Source of the DNA: Streptomyces sp. WAC 01529
GTDB lineage: Bacteria > Actinomycetota > Actinomycetes > Streptomycetales > Streptomycetaceae
Reading direction: 5' to 3'
Length of the DNA stretch: 64,000 nucleotides
NCBI RefSeq assembly: GCF_003945545.1
Contig: NZ_CP029617.1
Span: 6,475,001 to 6,539,000 of the forward strand
Shown one piece after another: positions 1 through 8,759 of the stretch. Below the pieces are notes generated by a model. That model was not told the DNA's origin. It saw nothing but the letters and a program-made list of their open reading frames with translations, and did no database searches. The stretch's first letter is position 1. Each line of letters opens with the position of its first letter. The position numbers and the translations under genes were made by a program.

Positions 1-1
1 C

Positions 2-1828
2 ATGGTGCGCCTGGAGAACGGCGAGACCCGGCTGCTCTCCTTCGCGCTGCTCACCTGGAAGGGCCAGCCGCAGCAACTCCTCGTCGCCTCCAGCAGCCTG
101 CGCTTCCCCGGCATCAGCCTCGGCAAGTTCCGCTCCATCGCGGTCGTCGGCCAGGACGGCCACGTGCTGAGCACCGACGGCATCCCCGAGCCCGAGCAGG
201 TCCTCACCGACCTCCAGCGCGAGGAGGTCAAGCAGTCCAACAAGCAGCTCAAGGCGTTCGCGAAAGCCGCCGCGAAGAAGGCCCGCACCCACCCCCTCAT
301 GTCCAAGGAGCCCGGCTCGGGCGGCTTCCTCGGCGTCAGCGGCCACCTCACCGGCGAGCGCTACCTCGGCGAGCGCGCCATCGGCGGCTACGCGAGCCTC
401 GCCGGACCCGAGGCGGGCAAGCCCACCGTGGCCACCCGGCTCGGCCTCACCGTCGTCGCGCAGGTCCCGGTCGCCGAGGACCCCACGGCCACCAACAGCT
501 CGGCCTTCGGGCTGCTCGCCGCGGCCGCCCTGCTGCTCATCGGCGGCACCACCGTCTACCTGCTCCTGCGGACCGTCCAGCGCCCGCTCATCCGGCTCTT
601 CCTGGAGGGCCGCCGCCTGAGCCGGGGCGACCTCGAACGGCCCGTCACCGTGCCGAAGTCCGGCGAGGCCGCCCGCATCGGCGCCGCGCTCGAACGCCTG
701 CGCCGCCAACTGCTGGGCGAGCCCGCCGACCGGCCGGAGAAGAGCGGCCGCCGCCGGTTCGGCAGCCGCACGCTGATCGCGGTCTGCGGAGTGCTCCTGC
801 TCGCCTGGTCCGCGCCGCTCATGCTGCTGCTCAACCGCGCCGGCGACACCGTCGTCGTACCGCAGCAGATGGTCAACGACCAGCGCGAGCGCACCGACAC
901 CCTCACCGACCGCGTCCGCCGCGCCCTCAACGAAGGCCACGCCGACCTCACCTCCGTCGCCTCCCTCATGGGCGACCGCACCAAGCCCTCGGACATGGCC
1001 AAGGTCCTGGAGAGCACCCTCAACCAGCACCCCCGCTACCAGTCCCTGTACGTCCTCGACGCCAAGGGCAAGGTCCTGGCCGAGGCCGGCGACGACCCCC
1101 GCAGCCCGTCCGGCAAGGGCCCCTCCACCCAGCCCATCCGCGTCCTCGACGAGGGCGGCAAGGAGCCGGTCATCCTCGGCACCGCCGAGGTGCAGGGGCG
1201 CCAAGGAGCCGCCGTGGTGGGCGAGTTCCGCATCGACTTCCTCAACTCGCTGCTCAAGCGCCCCGGCCTCGGCGAGGTACGCGTCGTCGACGACAAGCGC
1301 AAGGTGATCGGCGCCAACACCGGCTACCGCGAGTTCGAGGGGCTGCCGAGCGGCCGCCTCGACGCGCTCGCCGAGGGCACCGGCCAGAAGGTCGGCCTCA
1401 GCCCGCGCCCCAGCGGCGTCCTCTACCGCGACGGCGACGACATCCAGATCGCGGCCGCCGCGCCCTTCGTCGGCGGCGGCGCGGCCCACGCGCTCGGCTG
1501 GACCGTGCTCAGCTGGCAGCCCGCCTCGGGCCTCGCCATCCCCGAGTACAGCCTGCAGAACCGCACCGTACTCGCCGGTCTCCTCGGCATCACCGCGGCG
1601 GCGGCCTGCCTGGGCTGGCTGCACATCGTCGTCGTACGACCGCTGCGGCACCTCGCCGACCAGGCGGAGGCGCTCGCCGACGGGGACCGCAAGACCGTCC
1701 TGTACCCGCGCCACCACGACGAGGTCGGCGCGGTCACCCGCAGCCTGGAACTCATCAGGCAGCAGCTGCCGACGGGCACCCAGCGCAAGCGGGACGGCGT
1801 CACGGCCGGCCTCGCCGGAAGGAACTGA
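2..1828 (+). CDS. Membrane protein with duplicated TM-HAMP units (5' partial)
   Basis: The frame is open from the left edge, so the true start lies outside the window and the first in-window ATG is probably internal. The visible protein has an extracytoplasmic stretch, a membrane segment (about 168-190), a HAMP-like linker (about 191-235, RPLIRLFLEGRRLSRGD), a second membrane segment (256-278), a long Cache-like outer loop (280-525), a third membrane segment (about 527-547) and a terminal HAMP (RPLRHLADQAEALADGD). No kinase, cyclase or chemoreceptor output domain follows. The stop is six bases before pgsB, so it is probably the operon's first or second gene. A sensing or accessory role in poly-gamma-glutamate synthesis is inference from position only. 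Confidence 0.7.
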   Translation: MVRLENGETRLLSFALLTWKGQPQQLLVASSSLRFPGISLGKFRSIAVVGQDGHVLSTDGIPEPEQVLTDLQREEVKQSNKQLKAFAKAAAKKARTHPLMSKEPGSGGFLGVSGHLTGERYLGERAIGGYASLAGPEAGKPTVATRLGLTVVAQVPVAEDPTATNSSAFGLLAAAALLLIGGTTVYLLLRTVQRPLIRLFLEGRRLSRGDLERPVTVPKSGEAARIGAALERLRRQLLGEPADRPEKSGRRRFGSRTLIAVCGVLLLAWSAPLMLLLNRAGDTVVVPQQMVNDQRERTDTLTDRVRRALNEGHADLTSVASLMGDRTKPSDMAKVLESTLNQHPRYQSLYVLDAKGKVLAEAGDDPRSPSGKGPSTQPIRVLDEGGKEPVILGTAEVQGRQGAAVVGEFRIDFLNSLLKRPGLGEVRVVDDKRKVIGANTGYREFEGLPSGRLDALAEGTGQKVGLSPRPSGVLYRDGDDIQIAAAAPFVGGGAAHALGWTVLSWQPASGLAIPEYSLQNRTVLAGLLGITAAAACLGWLHIVVVRPLRHLADQAEALADGDRKTVLYPRHHDEVGAVTRSLELIRQQLPTGTQRKRDGVTAGLAGRN

Positions 1829-1834
1829 ACCGCC

Positions 1835-3403
1835 GTGCTCTTCCTCTACACCGTACTCATGGTGTGCTGCGCCATCCTGCTGGCGGCCGGAGTCGTCGAA
1901 CAGCGGCGGCACTTCGGCAACCTGGAGCACATCCCCACCCGGGTCCTCGTCAACGGCATCCGCGGCAAATCCTCCATCACCCGCCTGTGCGCGGGCGCGC
2001 TGCGCGGCGGCGGGCTCACCACGGTCGCCAAGACCACCGGCACCGCGGCGCGGTTCATCCACCCGGACGCCACCGAGGAGCCCGTCTACCGCAAGTTCGG
2101 CATCGCCAACGTCGTCGAGCAGATCGGCATCGTGCGGCGCGCCGCCGCGTACCACCCGGACGCCCTGGTCATCGAGTGCATGGCGGTCATGCCTGCCCTC
2201 CAGGAGATCAACCAGTCCAAGCTGATCCGCTCCACCATCGGCGTGCTCTGCAACGTCCGCGAGGACCACCTCGCCGAGATGGGCCCCACCCTCGACGACG
2301 TGGCGCGCTCGCTGTCGCGCTCCATGCCCGAGGGCGGCATCTGCGTCACGGCGGAGAAGGACCGTTACGCCATCCTCAAGGAGGAGGCCGACGCCCGGAA
2401 CTGCGAGCTGATCTACGCCGATCCCGAGACGGTCACCGACGACGAGCTGCGCGGCTTCAGCTGGTTCACCTTCAAGGAGAACGTGGCGATCGCGCTGAAG
2501 GTCGCCGAACTCCTCGGCGTCGGCCGCGAGGTCGCCCTCCAGGGCATGTACGACGCGCCGCCGGACCCCGGTGTCCTCTCCGTCGAGCGGTACGCCACCG
2601 AGGACGGCAAGAAGCTCCGCTTCGCCAACGTCTTCGCGGCCAACGACCCCGAGTCGACGCTGATGAACATCAATCAGCTGCTCGACCTCGGCGCCATCCA
2701 CCGCCCGCTCAACGTCGTCATCAACTGCCGCCCCGACCGAGTCGAGCGCAACGGCCAGATGGGCGAGATCATCCCCGACCTCCGGCCGGACAAGGTCTTC
2801 GTCATCGGCCACCCCGCCAAGTCCGCCATCGACGCGATCCCCGCCGAGTGGCGTGCGCGCGCCGTCGACCTCGGCGGCGACCGGCGCGACCCCGAGGAGT
2901 TCATGCGCGAGATGCTCGCGCAGCTCGGCCCCGACTCCTCACTCGTGGCGATCGGCAACATCCACGGCCAGGGCGAGCTGCTCCTGGAGCACCTCGCGGA
3001 ACTGCCGCCGGACGAGAGCGAGGAGCAGGCTCCCGAGGAGCCCGCCCCGTTCTACGAGCCGCACGTCGACCCGTACCAGCACTACTCCGAGGCGTACGAG
3101 ACGCGGTACACGGGCCAGCACCAGCAGGTCCACGTGCCGGTGCAGCGCACCACGGACCAGCCGTACGAGACGCACCGCGAGTACGAGCCGTATGACACGT
3201 ATGAGCCGTACGAGCAGCAGACGTACGCGCCCCACGAGCAGCAGCCCTACGAGCAGCAGTCCTACGAGCATCAGTCCTACGCGCCCGCGGACACCTACGC
3301 CCAGCCCCCCGCCCCCCGCGGCCTCTTCGAGCCGCGGGTGCCGCCCGCACCGCCCGCCGCAGACGACACCCAGCAGTGGCACAGCCCAGGAGAGCCCCGT
3401 TGA
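1835..3403 (+). CDS. pgsB: Poly-gamma-glutamate synthase ligase subunit PgsB/CapB
   Basis: Amide ligase of the Mur-ligase-like CapB family, expected to activate and polymerise glutamate through the gamma-carboxyl at the membrane. A membrane anchor covers about residues 3-20. The nucleotide-binding loop NGIRGKSS is at 40-47 and the family motif KTTGTAAR at 66-73. The Bacillus enzyme is near 393 residues; here the core ends near 395 and a tail of about 125 residues follows, rich in Tyr, Glu, Gln and Pro (repeats such as YEPY, YEQQ). GTG start with GGAAGG just upstream. It overlaps pgsC by four bases, implying coupled translation. The family call is firm; whether the polymer is released or anchored is not shown. 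Confidence 0.9.
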   Translation: MLFLYTVLMVCCAILLAAGVVEQRRHFGNLEHIPTRVLVNGIRGKSSITRLCAGALRGGGLTTVAKTTGTAARFIHPDATEEPVYRKFGIANVVEQIGIVRRAAAYHPDALVIECMAVMPALQEINQSKLIRSTIGVLCNVREDHLAEMGPTLDDVARSLSRSMPEGGICVTAEKDRYAILKEEADARNCELIYADPETVTDDELRGFSWFTFKENVAIALKVAELLGVGREVALQGMYDAPPDPGVLSVERYATEDGKKLRFANVFAANDPESTLMNINQLLDLGAIHRPLNVVINCRPDRVERNGQMGEIIPDLRPDKVFVIGHPAKSAIDAIPAEWRARAVDLGGDRRDPEEFMREMLAQLGPDSSLVAIGNIHGQGELLLEHLAELPPDESEEQAPEEPAPFYEPHVDPYQHYSEAYETRYTGQHQQVHVPVQRTTDQPYETHREYEPYDTYEPYEQQTYAPHEQQPYEQQSYEHQSYAPADTYAQPPAPRGLFEPRVPPAPPAADDTQQWHSPGEPR

Positions 3404-3882
3404 TTCCCTCCGTCCTCACCCCCGAGATCGCCGCGGTCGGCATCGCGCTCGGGCTGCTCTTCTCGCTGGTCTGCTATCTGACGACCAACCTCTCGCCCGG
3501 CGGCATGATCACCCCGGGCTGGCTGGCGCTGACCCTCGTCGAGGACCTGCAGCGCGCGGCCATGGTGGTCGGCGTGACCGTCCTGACGTACGCCGGCACC
3601 CTGCTGATGCAGAAGTTCGTGATCCTCTACGGCAAGCGGCTCTTCGCCGCGGTCGTGCTGCTCGGTGTGACGCTCCAGGCGACCGTGATGATCGTGCTGT
3701 CCATCGAGTTCCCGCTCATGTACGCGAACCAGACCCTCGGCTTCATCGTCCCCGGCCTGATCGCCTACCAGCTGGTGCGCCAGCCCAAGGGCCCCACGCT
3801 GCTCGCCACGGGCTCGGTGACGCTCATGGCCTACGTCGTCCTCACCGCCGGGATCCTCCTCGGCTTCATGCCGTCCGCCTGA
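3400..3882 (+). CDS. pgsC: Poly-gamma-glutamate synthase membrane subunit PgsC/CapC
   Basis: Small polytopic membrane protein of the CapC family (about 149 residues in Bacillus; 160 here) that forms the synthase core with PgsB. Four to five hydrophobic segments run through it, with the family-like stretch NLSPGGMITPGWLAL near residues 27-41. I chose the TTG at 3400, not the upstream ATG at 3376, because AGGAGAG lies five bases before it and the TTG overlaps the pgsB stop (TTGA), a typical coupled arrangement. The next gene begins 16 bases later. No PgsA/CapA (metallophosphatase-like) gene is visible nearby. Confidence 0.88.
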   Translation: MIPSVLTPEIAAVGIALGLLFSLVCYLTTNLSPGGMITPGWLALTLVEDLQRAAMVVGVTVLTYAGTLLMQKFVILYGKRLFAAVVLLGVTLQATVMIVLSIEFPLMYANQTLGFIVPGLIAYQLVRQPKGPTLLATGSVTLMAYVVLTAGILLGFMPSA

Positions 3883-3898
3883 TTCCCAGGAGTCATTC

Positions 3899-4972
3899 AT
3901 GCCGCCCAAGAAGAAGCGTCCCGTCCTGCACGCGGCGACCATCCTCGCCCTGCTCGCGGGCAGCGCCTATCTGACCGTGGAACTGCGCAAGGACGAGGCG
4001 GCCAAGGCGCCCAAGGTGCAGGCCGTCACCGACACCCCGGAGCTGCACAACAGCACCGGTCAGCAGGCGAGCGGGAAGCAGACGTGGGAGCGCCTGAAGA
4101 ACCCCGACCGCTCCGTCCTGCGCACCGAGGGCGGCAAGGTCCTCGCCACCTTCACCGACGGCGCCCGCAGCGCGACGCTGACCGGCCCGAGCCGCACCTT
4201 CACCGAGCCCGCGAACACCAAGTCCCGGGTGGTGACCAACGACTGGGTGCGGCTGATGCCGGAGACCTGGCGCGAGGGCGCGGAGAAGGAGAAGTGGTTC
4301 AAGGACTGGTACAAGGAGTTCTCCGGCAGCGAGGAGGACGACATCTTCGCGATGGCCTTCCAGTACGTGGAGGGCGCCCCGGTCAAGAAGGACGACGAGG
4401 GCATCGCGTACGCCGGTGACGCCAACTTCGGTCCGCTGAACCCGGACGGCAGCGCGGGCAACGACCTGCGCCTGGAGCAGTCCGACTTCTTCGACTACCT
4501 CGGCATCCCGTACACCTTCCGCAACGGCACCACCATCCAGCCCGAGAAGGCGCGCGCCCGCTCGATGGACTGCTCCGGGTTCATCCGCACGGTCTTCGGC
4601 TACCGGGCCCGCTACCCCCTGATGGCCGACGACCGGTCCGGCGACGGCCTGCCCCGCACCGCCAACGGCATGGCGCGCGGCAAGGCGGGCGCGGACGTCA
4701 TCGAGCTGAAGGGGGTCGGCGCGGCCGACCGGCCCAAGTCCATCGATGTGATCCAACCCGGCGACCTGGTCTTCTTCAAGCTGGACGCCCGTACGAAGCA
4801 GCGGCTCGACCACGTCGGCATCTTCCTCGGCCACGACGCCGACGGCCACAAGATCTTCATCTCGAGCCGCGAGGAGGTCAACGGCCCCACGATCGGCGAC
4901 AAGGGCGGCACGTCACGCCTCGACGGCAATGGCTATTACGCCACGACGCTGCGCAGCGCCAAGCGGCTCTAG
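3899..4972 (+). CDS. NlpC/P60-family hydrolase of the PGA operon
   Basis: Probable membrane-anchored or secreted cysteine peptidase of the NlpC/P60 family. A lysine-rich N-terminus precedes a hydrophobic segment (about 9-27). A linker and an unassigned middle domain lead to the catalytic part: Cys225 in MDCSGFIR, the GDLVFFK strand, and His305 in DHVGIFLG. The family cleaves gamma-D-glutamyl bonds in peptidoglycan; gamma-glutamyl bonds are also the chemistry of poly-gamma-glutamate, so a PgdS-like role in trimming or releasing polymer is an attractive inference. ATG start with CAGGAG at good spacing, 16 bases after pgsC, so it is likely the last gene of the operon. Confidence 0.85.
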   Translation: MPPKKKRPVLHAATILALLAGSAYLTVELRKDEAAKAPKVQAVTDTPELHNSTGQQASGKQTWERLKNPDRSVLRTEGGKVLATFTDGARSATLTGPSRTFTEPANTKSRVVTNDWVRLMPETWREGAEKEKWFKDWYKEFSGSEEDDIFAMAFQYVEGAPVKKDDEGIAYAGDANFGPLNPDGSAGNDLRLEQSDFFDYLGIPYTFRNGTTIQPEKARARSMDCSGFIRTVFGYRARYPLMADDRSGDGLPRTANGMARGKAGADVIELKGVGAADRPKSIDVIQPGDLVFFKLDARTKQRLDHVGIFLGHDADGHKIFISSREEVNGPTIGDKGGTSRLDGNGYYATTLRSAKRL

Positions 4973-5018
4973 CTCTGCGCTGGGTCGGCTTTGCGTAACC
5001 CGCGGGCCGCAGGGGGCC

Positions 5019-5050
5019 GGTCGCGCAGTTCCCCGCGCCCCCTTAGGGGG
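5019..5050 (+). repeat. Dispersed Streptomyces-type repeat, copy 1
   Basis: GGTCGCGCAGTTCCCCGCGC followed by a short C-run/G-run hairpin (CCCCCTTAGGGGG). Related copies occur in this window at 26264-26335 and 38001-38028. Here it lies between two convergent genes and overlaps the 3' end of the NYN-domain gene, so it may also act as a terminator. Confidence 0.6.
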
Positions 5051-5414
5051 AGCGGACCGCCCTCGGGCCCGCGCATTCCGCGCCCACCTCGCCCACTCTG
5101 CGGCGCAGTTCGCGGTCGGCCGTGACCACCAGACACGGCCGGCCCGCCGCCTCGGCGGCCACCTCCACGATGCGGTCGTCGCCGCTGCCCGGCGCGCTCT
5201 CCACGCGCACACCCGGCACGGACTCCACACCCCGGGCCGCCCCTTCGACGACGAGGACGATGTCCAGCGGTCCCGGACGCCCCTCGATCCCCTCCTCGGC
5301 GTACGCGACGAGCCGGTCCCGCAGCCGCTCGGCGGCCCCGCGGCGGTCGTGCCACCATCCGTCGGGCACGGAACCGACGACGTTCGCGCCGTCGACGACG
5401 ACAAGAGTTCTCAT
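5043..5414 (-). CDS. NYN-domain (PIN-like) putative RNA-binding/nuclease protein
   Basis: 123-residue protein starting LVVVDGANVVGS after the initiator region: the first strand and Asp of the NYN/PIN fold. Further acidic positions come in DIVLVVEG and SGDDRIVE, and a late TADRELRRRV motif matches the last conserved Asp of the fold. NYN proteins are metal-dependent RNases or RNA-binding proteins; the target here is unknown. I chose the ATG at 5414 over an upstream ATG at 5453 because the family normally begins directly with the strand carrying the DGAN motif. It is convergent with the PGA operon and divergent from the gene at 5489. Confidence 0.75.
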   Translation of the reverse strand: MRTLVVVDGANVVGSVPDGWWHDRRGAAERLRDRLVAYAEEGIEGRPGPLDIVLVVEGAARGVESVPGVRVESAPGSGDDRIVEVAAEAAGRPCLVVTADRELRRRVGEVGAECAGPRAVRSP

Positions 5415-5488
5415 GCGGCAAACGTAAACTAATAGGCAAAACGCTGTGCGCACGTGGACGTGCGTGAACGGGGAGGTCGCCGCCAGTC

Positions 5489-6565
5489 ATGCCGTCGAGG
5501 ACGAGGGCCGTCAGCACCGGAGCCCCGGATACCGCCCGCTGGCTGCTGCGCGGCAAGGACGGCCGCCTCACCGCGTACGCCCGCGCCGAGGGCGGGCTGC
5601 TGCGCTGGACCGAGAGCGCGCCCGGCGGACCGGACTGGACGGGCCCCGACTTCTTCGAGGCGCCCGGCCTGACCTACCTCACCCTGGCACAGGGCGCCGA
5701 CGGGTACGTGCACTTCGTCGGCCGCGGCGAGCGGCGCGAAGCTGACGGCAAGGTCGTCGTCGACCTCGTGCACTCCATCCAGTACCAGACGGGCCGCCCC
5801 CTCATGGACTGGCGCCCGATCGGCAACCCGCACACCAAACTCGTCGAGCGCGCACCCCACCTGGGCGCCCCCGCGGCCGCCGTGGACGCCCAGGGCACGG
5901 TCCACGTCTTCGTGCGGGACGCCGTGAACAGCGTACGGATGCGCCGTGAGGGCAAGGGCGGCAAGTGGGAGGGGTGGAAGGACTTCAAGGTCCGCGAGGC
6001 CCTTGACGGCATCACCGCCCTCGCCACCTCCACCGGCCGTGTGGAGGTCCTCGCGCCCGGCGCCAAGGCGACGCTGCGCTGGACCCAGGAGAAGCAGGGC
6101 GGCGAACTCACCCGCGCCGACGACATCCCGCTCGCCCCGGTACCCGGCTCGGGCACCCTCCTGGAGACCGCCCCCGACCGCCTCACGTACTACGCGGCCG
6201 ACGCGCTCGGCAGCGGCATCCTCGCCCACCGCCCGGCGGACGGCGGCTCGGCGATCCCGCTCGGCGGCGCCCCGGGCACCGGACCCGTCGCGGCGCTGCG
6301 GACGGCCATAGACGGCTACGACTGCACGGTCCTCGCACACCGCACCAGCACCGGCCGCCCCGCGCTCGCCGCGTTCCCCACGGAGGACGAGGACGCGGGC
6401 CTGTGGTGGGCCGGGACCGGTGAACCCTGCCTGGGCGCCCCGGCGTTGGCGCTCGACGCGCGGGGCCGCGTGGTCATGGCGGCGATCGGCCTCGACGGCA
6501 CGCTGCGCCTCGCCCGCCAGAAGGCGGAGCCGGGCCTCGCCCTTGAGGCGTGGACCACGGTGTGA
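5489..6565 (+). CDS. Hypothetical protein with propeller-like repeats
   Basis: 358 residues; I do not recognise a named family. Repeated units have the form Asp/Ala-x-Gly-x-Val-x-hydrophobic (GADGYVHFVGR, AQGTVHVFVRD, ARGRVVMAAIG, LDGTLRLARQ), which suggests a beta-propeller such as those of PLL-type lectins. No signal peptide or membrane segment is evident, so it should be cytoplasmic. It is a single gene: divergent from the NYN gene and closed by a strong hairpin at 6574-6611. A carbohydrate-binding role is only a guess from fold style. Confidence 0.65.
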   Translation: MPSRTRAVSTGAPDTARWLLRGKDGRLTAYARAEGGLLRWTESAPGGPDWTGPDFFEAPGLTYLTLAQGADGYVHFVGRGERREADGKVVVDLVHSIQYQTGRPLMDWRPIGNPHTKLVERAPHLGAPAAAVDAQGTVHVFVRDAVNSVRMRREGKGGKWEGWKDFKVREALDGITALATSTGRVEVLAPGAKATLRWTQEKQGGELTRADDIPLAPVPGSGTLLETAPDRLTYYAADALGSGILAHRPADGGSAIPLGGAPGTGPVAALRTAIDGYDCTVLAHRTSTGRPALAAFPTEDEDAGLWWAGTGEPCLGAPALALDARGRVVMAAIGLDGTLRLARQKAEPGLALEAWTTV

Positions 6566-6573
6566 GCAGACGG

Positions 6574-6611
6574 CAGTGGGCCGTACGGGAGTTGTCCCGT
6601 ACGGCCCACTG
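6574..6611. terminator. Bidirectional terminator, 17-bp perfect stem
   Basis: CAGTGGGCCGTACGGGA (6574-6590) pairs perfectly with 6595-6611 across a GTTG loop. It sits in the 61-base gap between convergent genes (5489-6565 and fadB). Confidence 0.9.
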
Positions 6612-6626
6612 TCAGTGCTGTGCGTG

Positions 6627-8759
6627 TTACGCCGGGACGCTCGCCACGCCCTGCGCGAGGAACCGCTTGCCGTTCACCCGCTCGCTGACGCCCTCACGGT
6701 CCAGGTACGGCGTGATGCCACCCAGGTGGAAGGGCCAGCCCGCGCCGGTGATCAGGCAGAGGTCGATGTCCTGCGCCTCGGCGACGACACCCTCGTCGAG
6801 CATGAGCCCGATCTCCTGCGCCACCGCGTCCAGCACGCGCTCGCGCACCTGCTCCTCGGTCAGGACCTTGTCGCCCTGCTTGAGGAGCGCGGCGACCTCG
6901 GGGTCCAGCTCCGGCTTCCCGGAGTCGTAGACGTAGAAGCCGCGCTTGCCCGCCTTGACGACGGCCGCGAGGTTCGGCGAGACGGTGAAGCGCTCCGGGA
7001 AGGCGCGGTTCAGGGTCTCGGAGACGTGCAGACCGATGGCCGGGCCGACCAGTTCGAGGAGGACCAGCGGCGACATCGGCAGACCGAGCGGCTCGATGGC
7101 CTTCTCGGCGACGGCGACCGGGGTGCCCTCGTCGATGACGTTCTGGATCTCGCCCATGAAGCGGGTGAGGATGCGGTTCACGACGAACGCCGGGGCGTCC
7201 TTGACCAGAACAGCGGTCTTCTTCAGCTTCTTGGCGACACCGAAGGCCGTGGCCAGCGACGCGTCGTCGGTCTTCTCGCCGCGCACGATCTCCAGGAGCG
7301 GCAGGATCGCGACCGGGTTGAAGAAGTGGAAGCCGACGACCCGCTCGGGGTGCTTCAGCTTCGACGCCATCTCGGTGACCGAGAGCGAAGAGGTGTTCGT
7401 GGCGAGGATGGCGTGCGCCGGGGCGACCGCCTCCACCTCCGCGAAGACCTGCTGCTTGACGCCGATCTCCTCGAAGACGGCCTCGATGATGAAGTCGGCG
7501 TCGGCGAAGCCCTCGGCCTTGTCCAGGACACCGGAGACGAGCGCCTTGAGGCGGTTTGCCTTGTCCTGGTTGACGCGGCCCTTGAGGAGGAGCTTGTCGA
7601 TCTCCTCCTTGACGTATGACACGCCCTTGTCGACGCGCTCCTGGTCGATGTCGGTCAGCACGACCGGCACCTCGAGGCGGCGCAGGAAGAGCAGCGCGAG
7701 CTGCGAGGCCATCAGACCGGCGCCGACGACGCCGACCTTGGTGACCGGGCGCGCCAGGTTCTTGTCCGGGGCGCCCGCGGGGCGCTTGGCGCGCTTCTGC
7801 ACGAGGTTGAACGAGTAGATGCCCGCGCGCAGTTCACCGCCCATGATGAGGTCGGCGAGCGCGGTGTCCTCGGCGTCGAAGCCCTTCTGGAGGTCGCCGT
7901 CCTTGGCGGCCGCGATGATCTCCAGAGCGCGGTACGCGGCCGGGGCGGCGCCGTGCACCTTCGAGTCGGCGATGGCACGGCCGCGCGCGACGGCGGCGTC
8001 CCAGCCCTCGCCGCGGTCGATCTCGGGCCGGACCACCTCGACCGAGCCGTTCAGGACGGAGGCCGTCCAGATCAGCGACTGCTCAAGGAAGTCGGCGCCC
8101 TCGAAGATCGCGTCGGCGATGCCCAGCTCGAAGACCTGCTTGCCCTTGAGCTGACGGTTCTGGTTGAGCGAGTTCTCGATGATGACCGAGACCGCGCGGT
8201 CCGCGCCGATCAGGTTCGGCAGCAGCGCGCAGCCGCCCCAGCCGGGCACCAGGCCGAGGAAGACCTCGGGCAGCGAGAAGGCGGGCAGCGCCTTGGAGAC
8301 GGTGCGGTAGGAGCAGTGCAGACCGACCTCGACGCCACCGCCCATCGCGGCGCCGTTGTAGTACGCGAAGGTCGGCACGGCGAGCCCGGAGAGCCGCTTG
8401 AAGACCTCGTGGCCGCCCTTGCCGATGGCGAGCGCGTCCTCGTGGCGCTTGAGCAGCTCCACGCCCTTGAGGTCGGCGCCGACGGCGAAGATGAACGGCT
8501 TGCCGGTGATGCCGACGCCGACGATGGAGCCCTCGGCGGCCTCCTTCTCGACCTGGTCGATCGCCGTGTTCAGATTGGCGAGGGACTGCGGCCCGAAGGT
8601 GGTCGGCTTGGTGTGGTCGAAGCCGTTGTCCAGCGTGATGAGCGCGAAGCGCCCGGCGCCCTGGGGCAGGTCGAGGTGGCGTACGTGCGCCTGCGTGACG
8701 ACCTCGTCCGGGAACAGCTCGGCCGCACCCTTCAGGAGCTCAGTGGTCGTGGTGCTCAC
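6627..8759 (-). CDS. fadB: Fatty-acid oxidation multifunctional enzyme (enoyl-CoA hydratase / 3-hydroxyacyl-CoA dehydrogenase)
   Basis: 710-residue fusion carrying out two steps of beta-oxidation. The crotonase domain (about 30-250) has catalytic glutamates expected at Glu144 (GGGVEVGLHC) and Glu165 (LPEVFLGL). The dehydrogenase half has the NAD-binding motif GVVGAGLMAS near 343-352 and the catalytic His in GFHFFNPV near 478. I use the GTG at 8759, not an upstream in-frame ATG, because it overlaps the thiolase stop (GTGA), a coupled pair. The domain order is that of the alpha subunit of the trifunctional complex, with the thiolase as partner. Confidence 0.95.
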   Translation of the reverse strand: MSTTTTELLKGAAELFPDEVVTQAHVRHLDLPQGAGRFALITLDNGFDHTKPTTFGPQSLANLNTAIDQVEKEAAEGSIVGVGITGKPFIFAVGADLKGVELLKRHEDALAIGKGGHEVFKRLSGLAVPTFAYYNGAAMGGGVEVGLHCSYRTVSKALPAFSLPEVFLGLVPGWGGCALLPNLIGADRAVSVIIENSLNQNRQLKGKQVFELGIADAIFEGADFLEQSLIWTASVLNGSVEVVRPEIDRGEGWDAAVARGRAIADSKVHGAAPAAYRALEIIAAAKDGDLQKGFDAEDTALADLIMGGELRAGIYSFNLVQKRAKRPAGAPDKNLARPVTKVGVVGAGLMASQLALLFLRRLEVPVVLTDIDQERVDKGVSYVKEEIDKLLLKGRVNQDKANRLKALVSGVLDKAEGFADADFIIEAVFEEIGVKQQVFAEVEAVAPAHAILATNTSSLSVTEMASKLKHPERVVGFHFFNPVAILPLLEIVRGEKTDDASLATAFGVAKKLKKTAVLVKDAPAFVVNRILTRFMGEIQNVIDEGTPVAVAEKAIEPLGLPMSPLVLLELVGPAIGLHVSETLNRAFPERFTVSPNLAAVVKAGKRGFYVYDSGKPELDPEVAALLKQGDKVLTEEQVRERVLDAVAQEIGLMLDEGVVAEAQDIDLCLITGAGWPFHLGGITPYLDREGVSERVNGKRFLAQGVASVPA

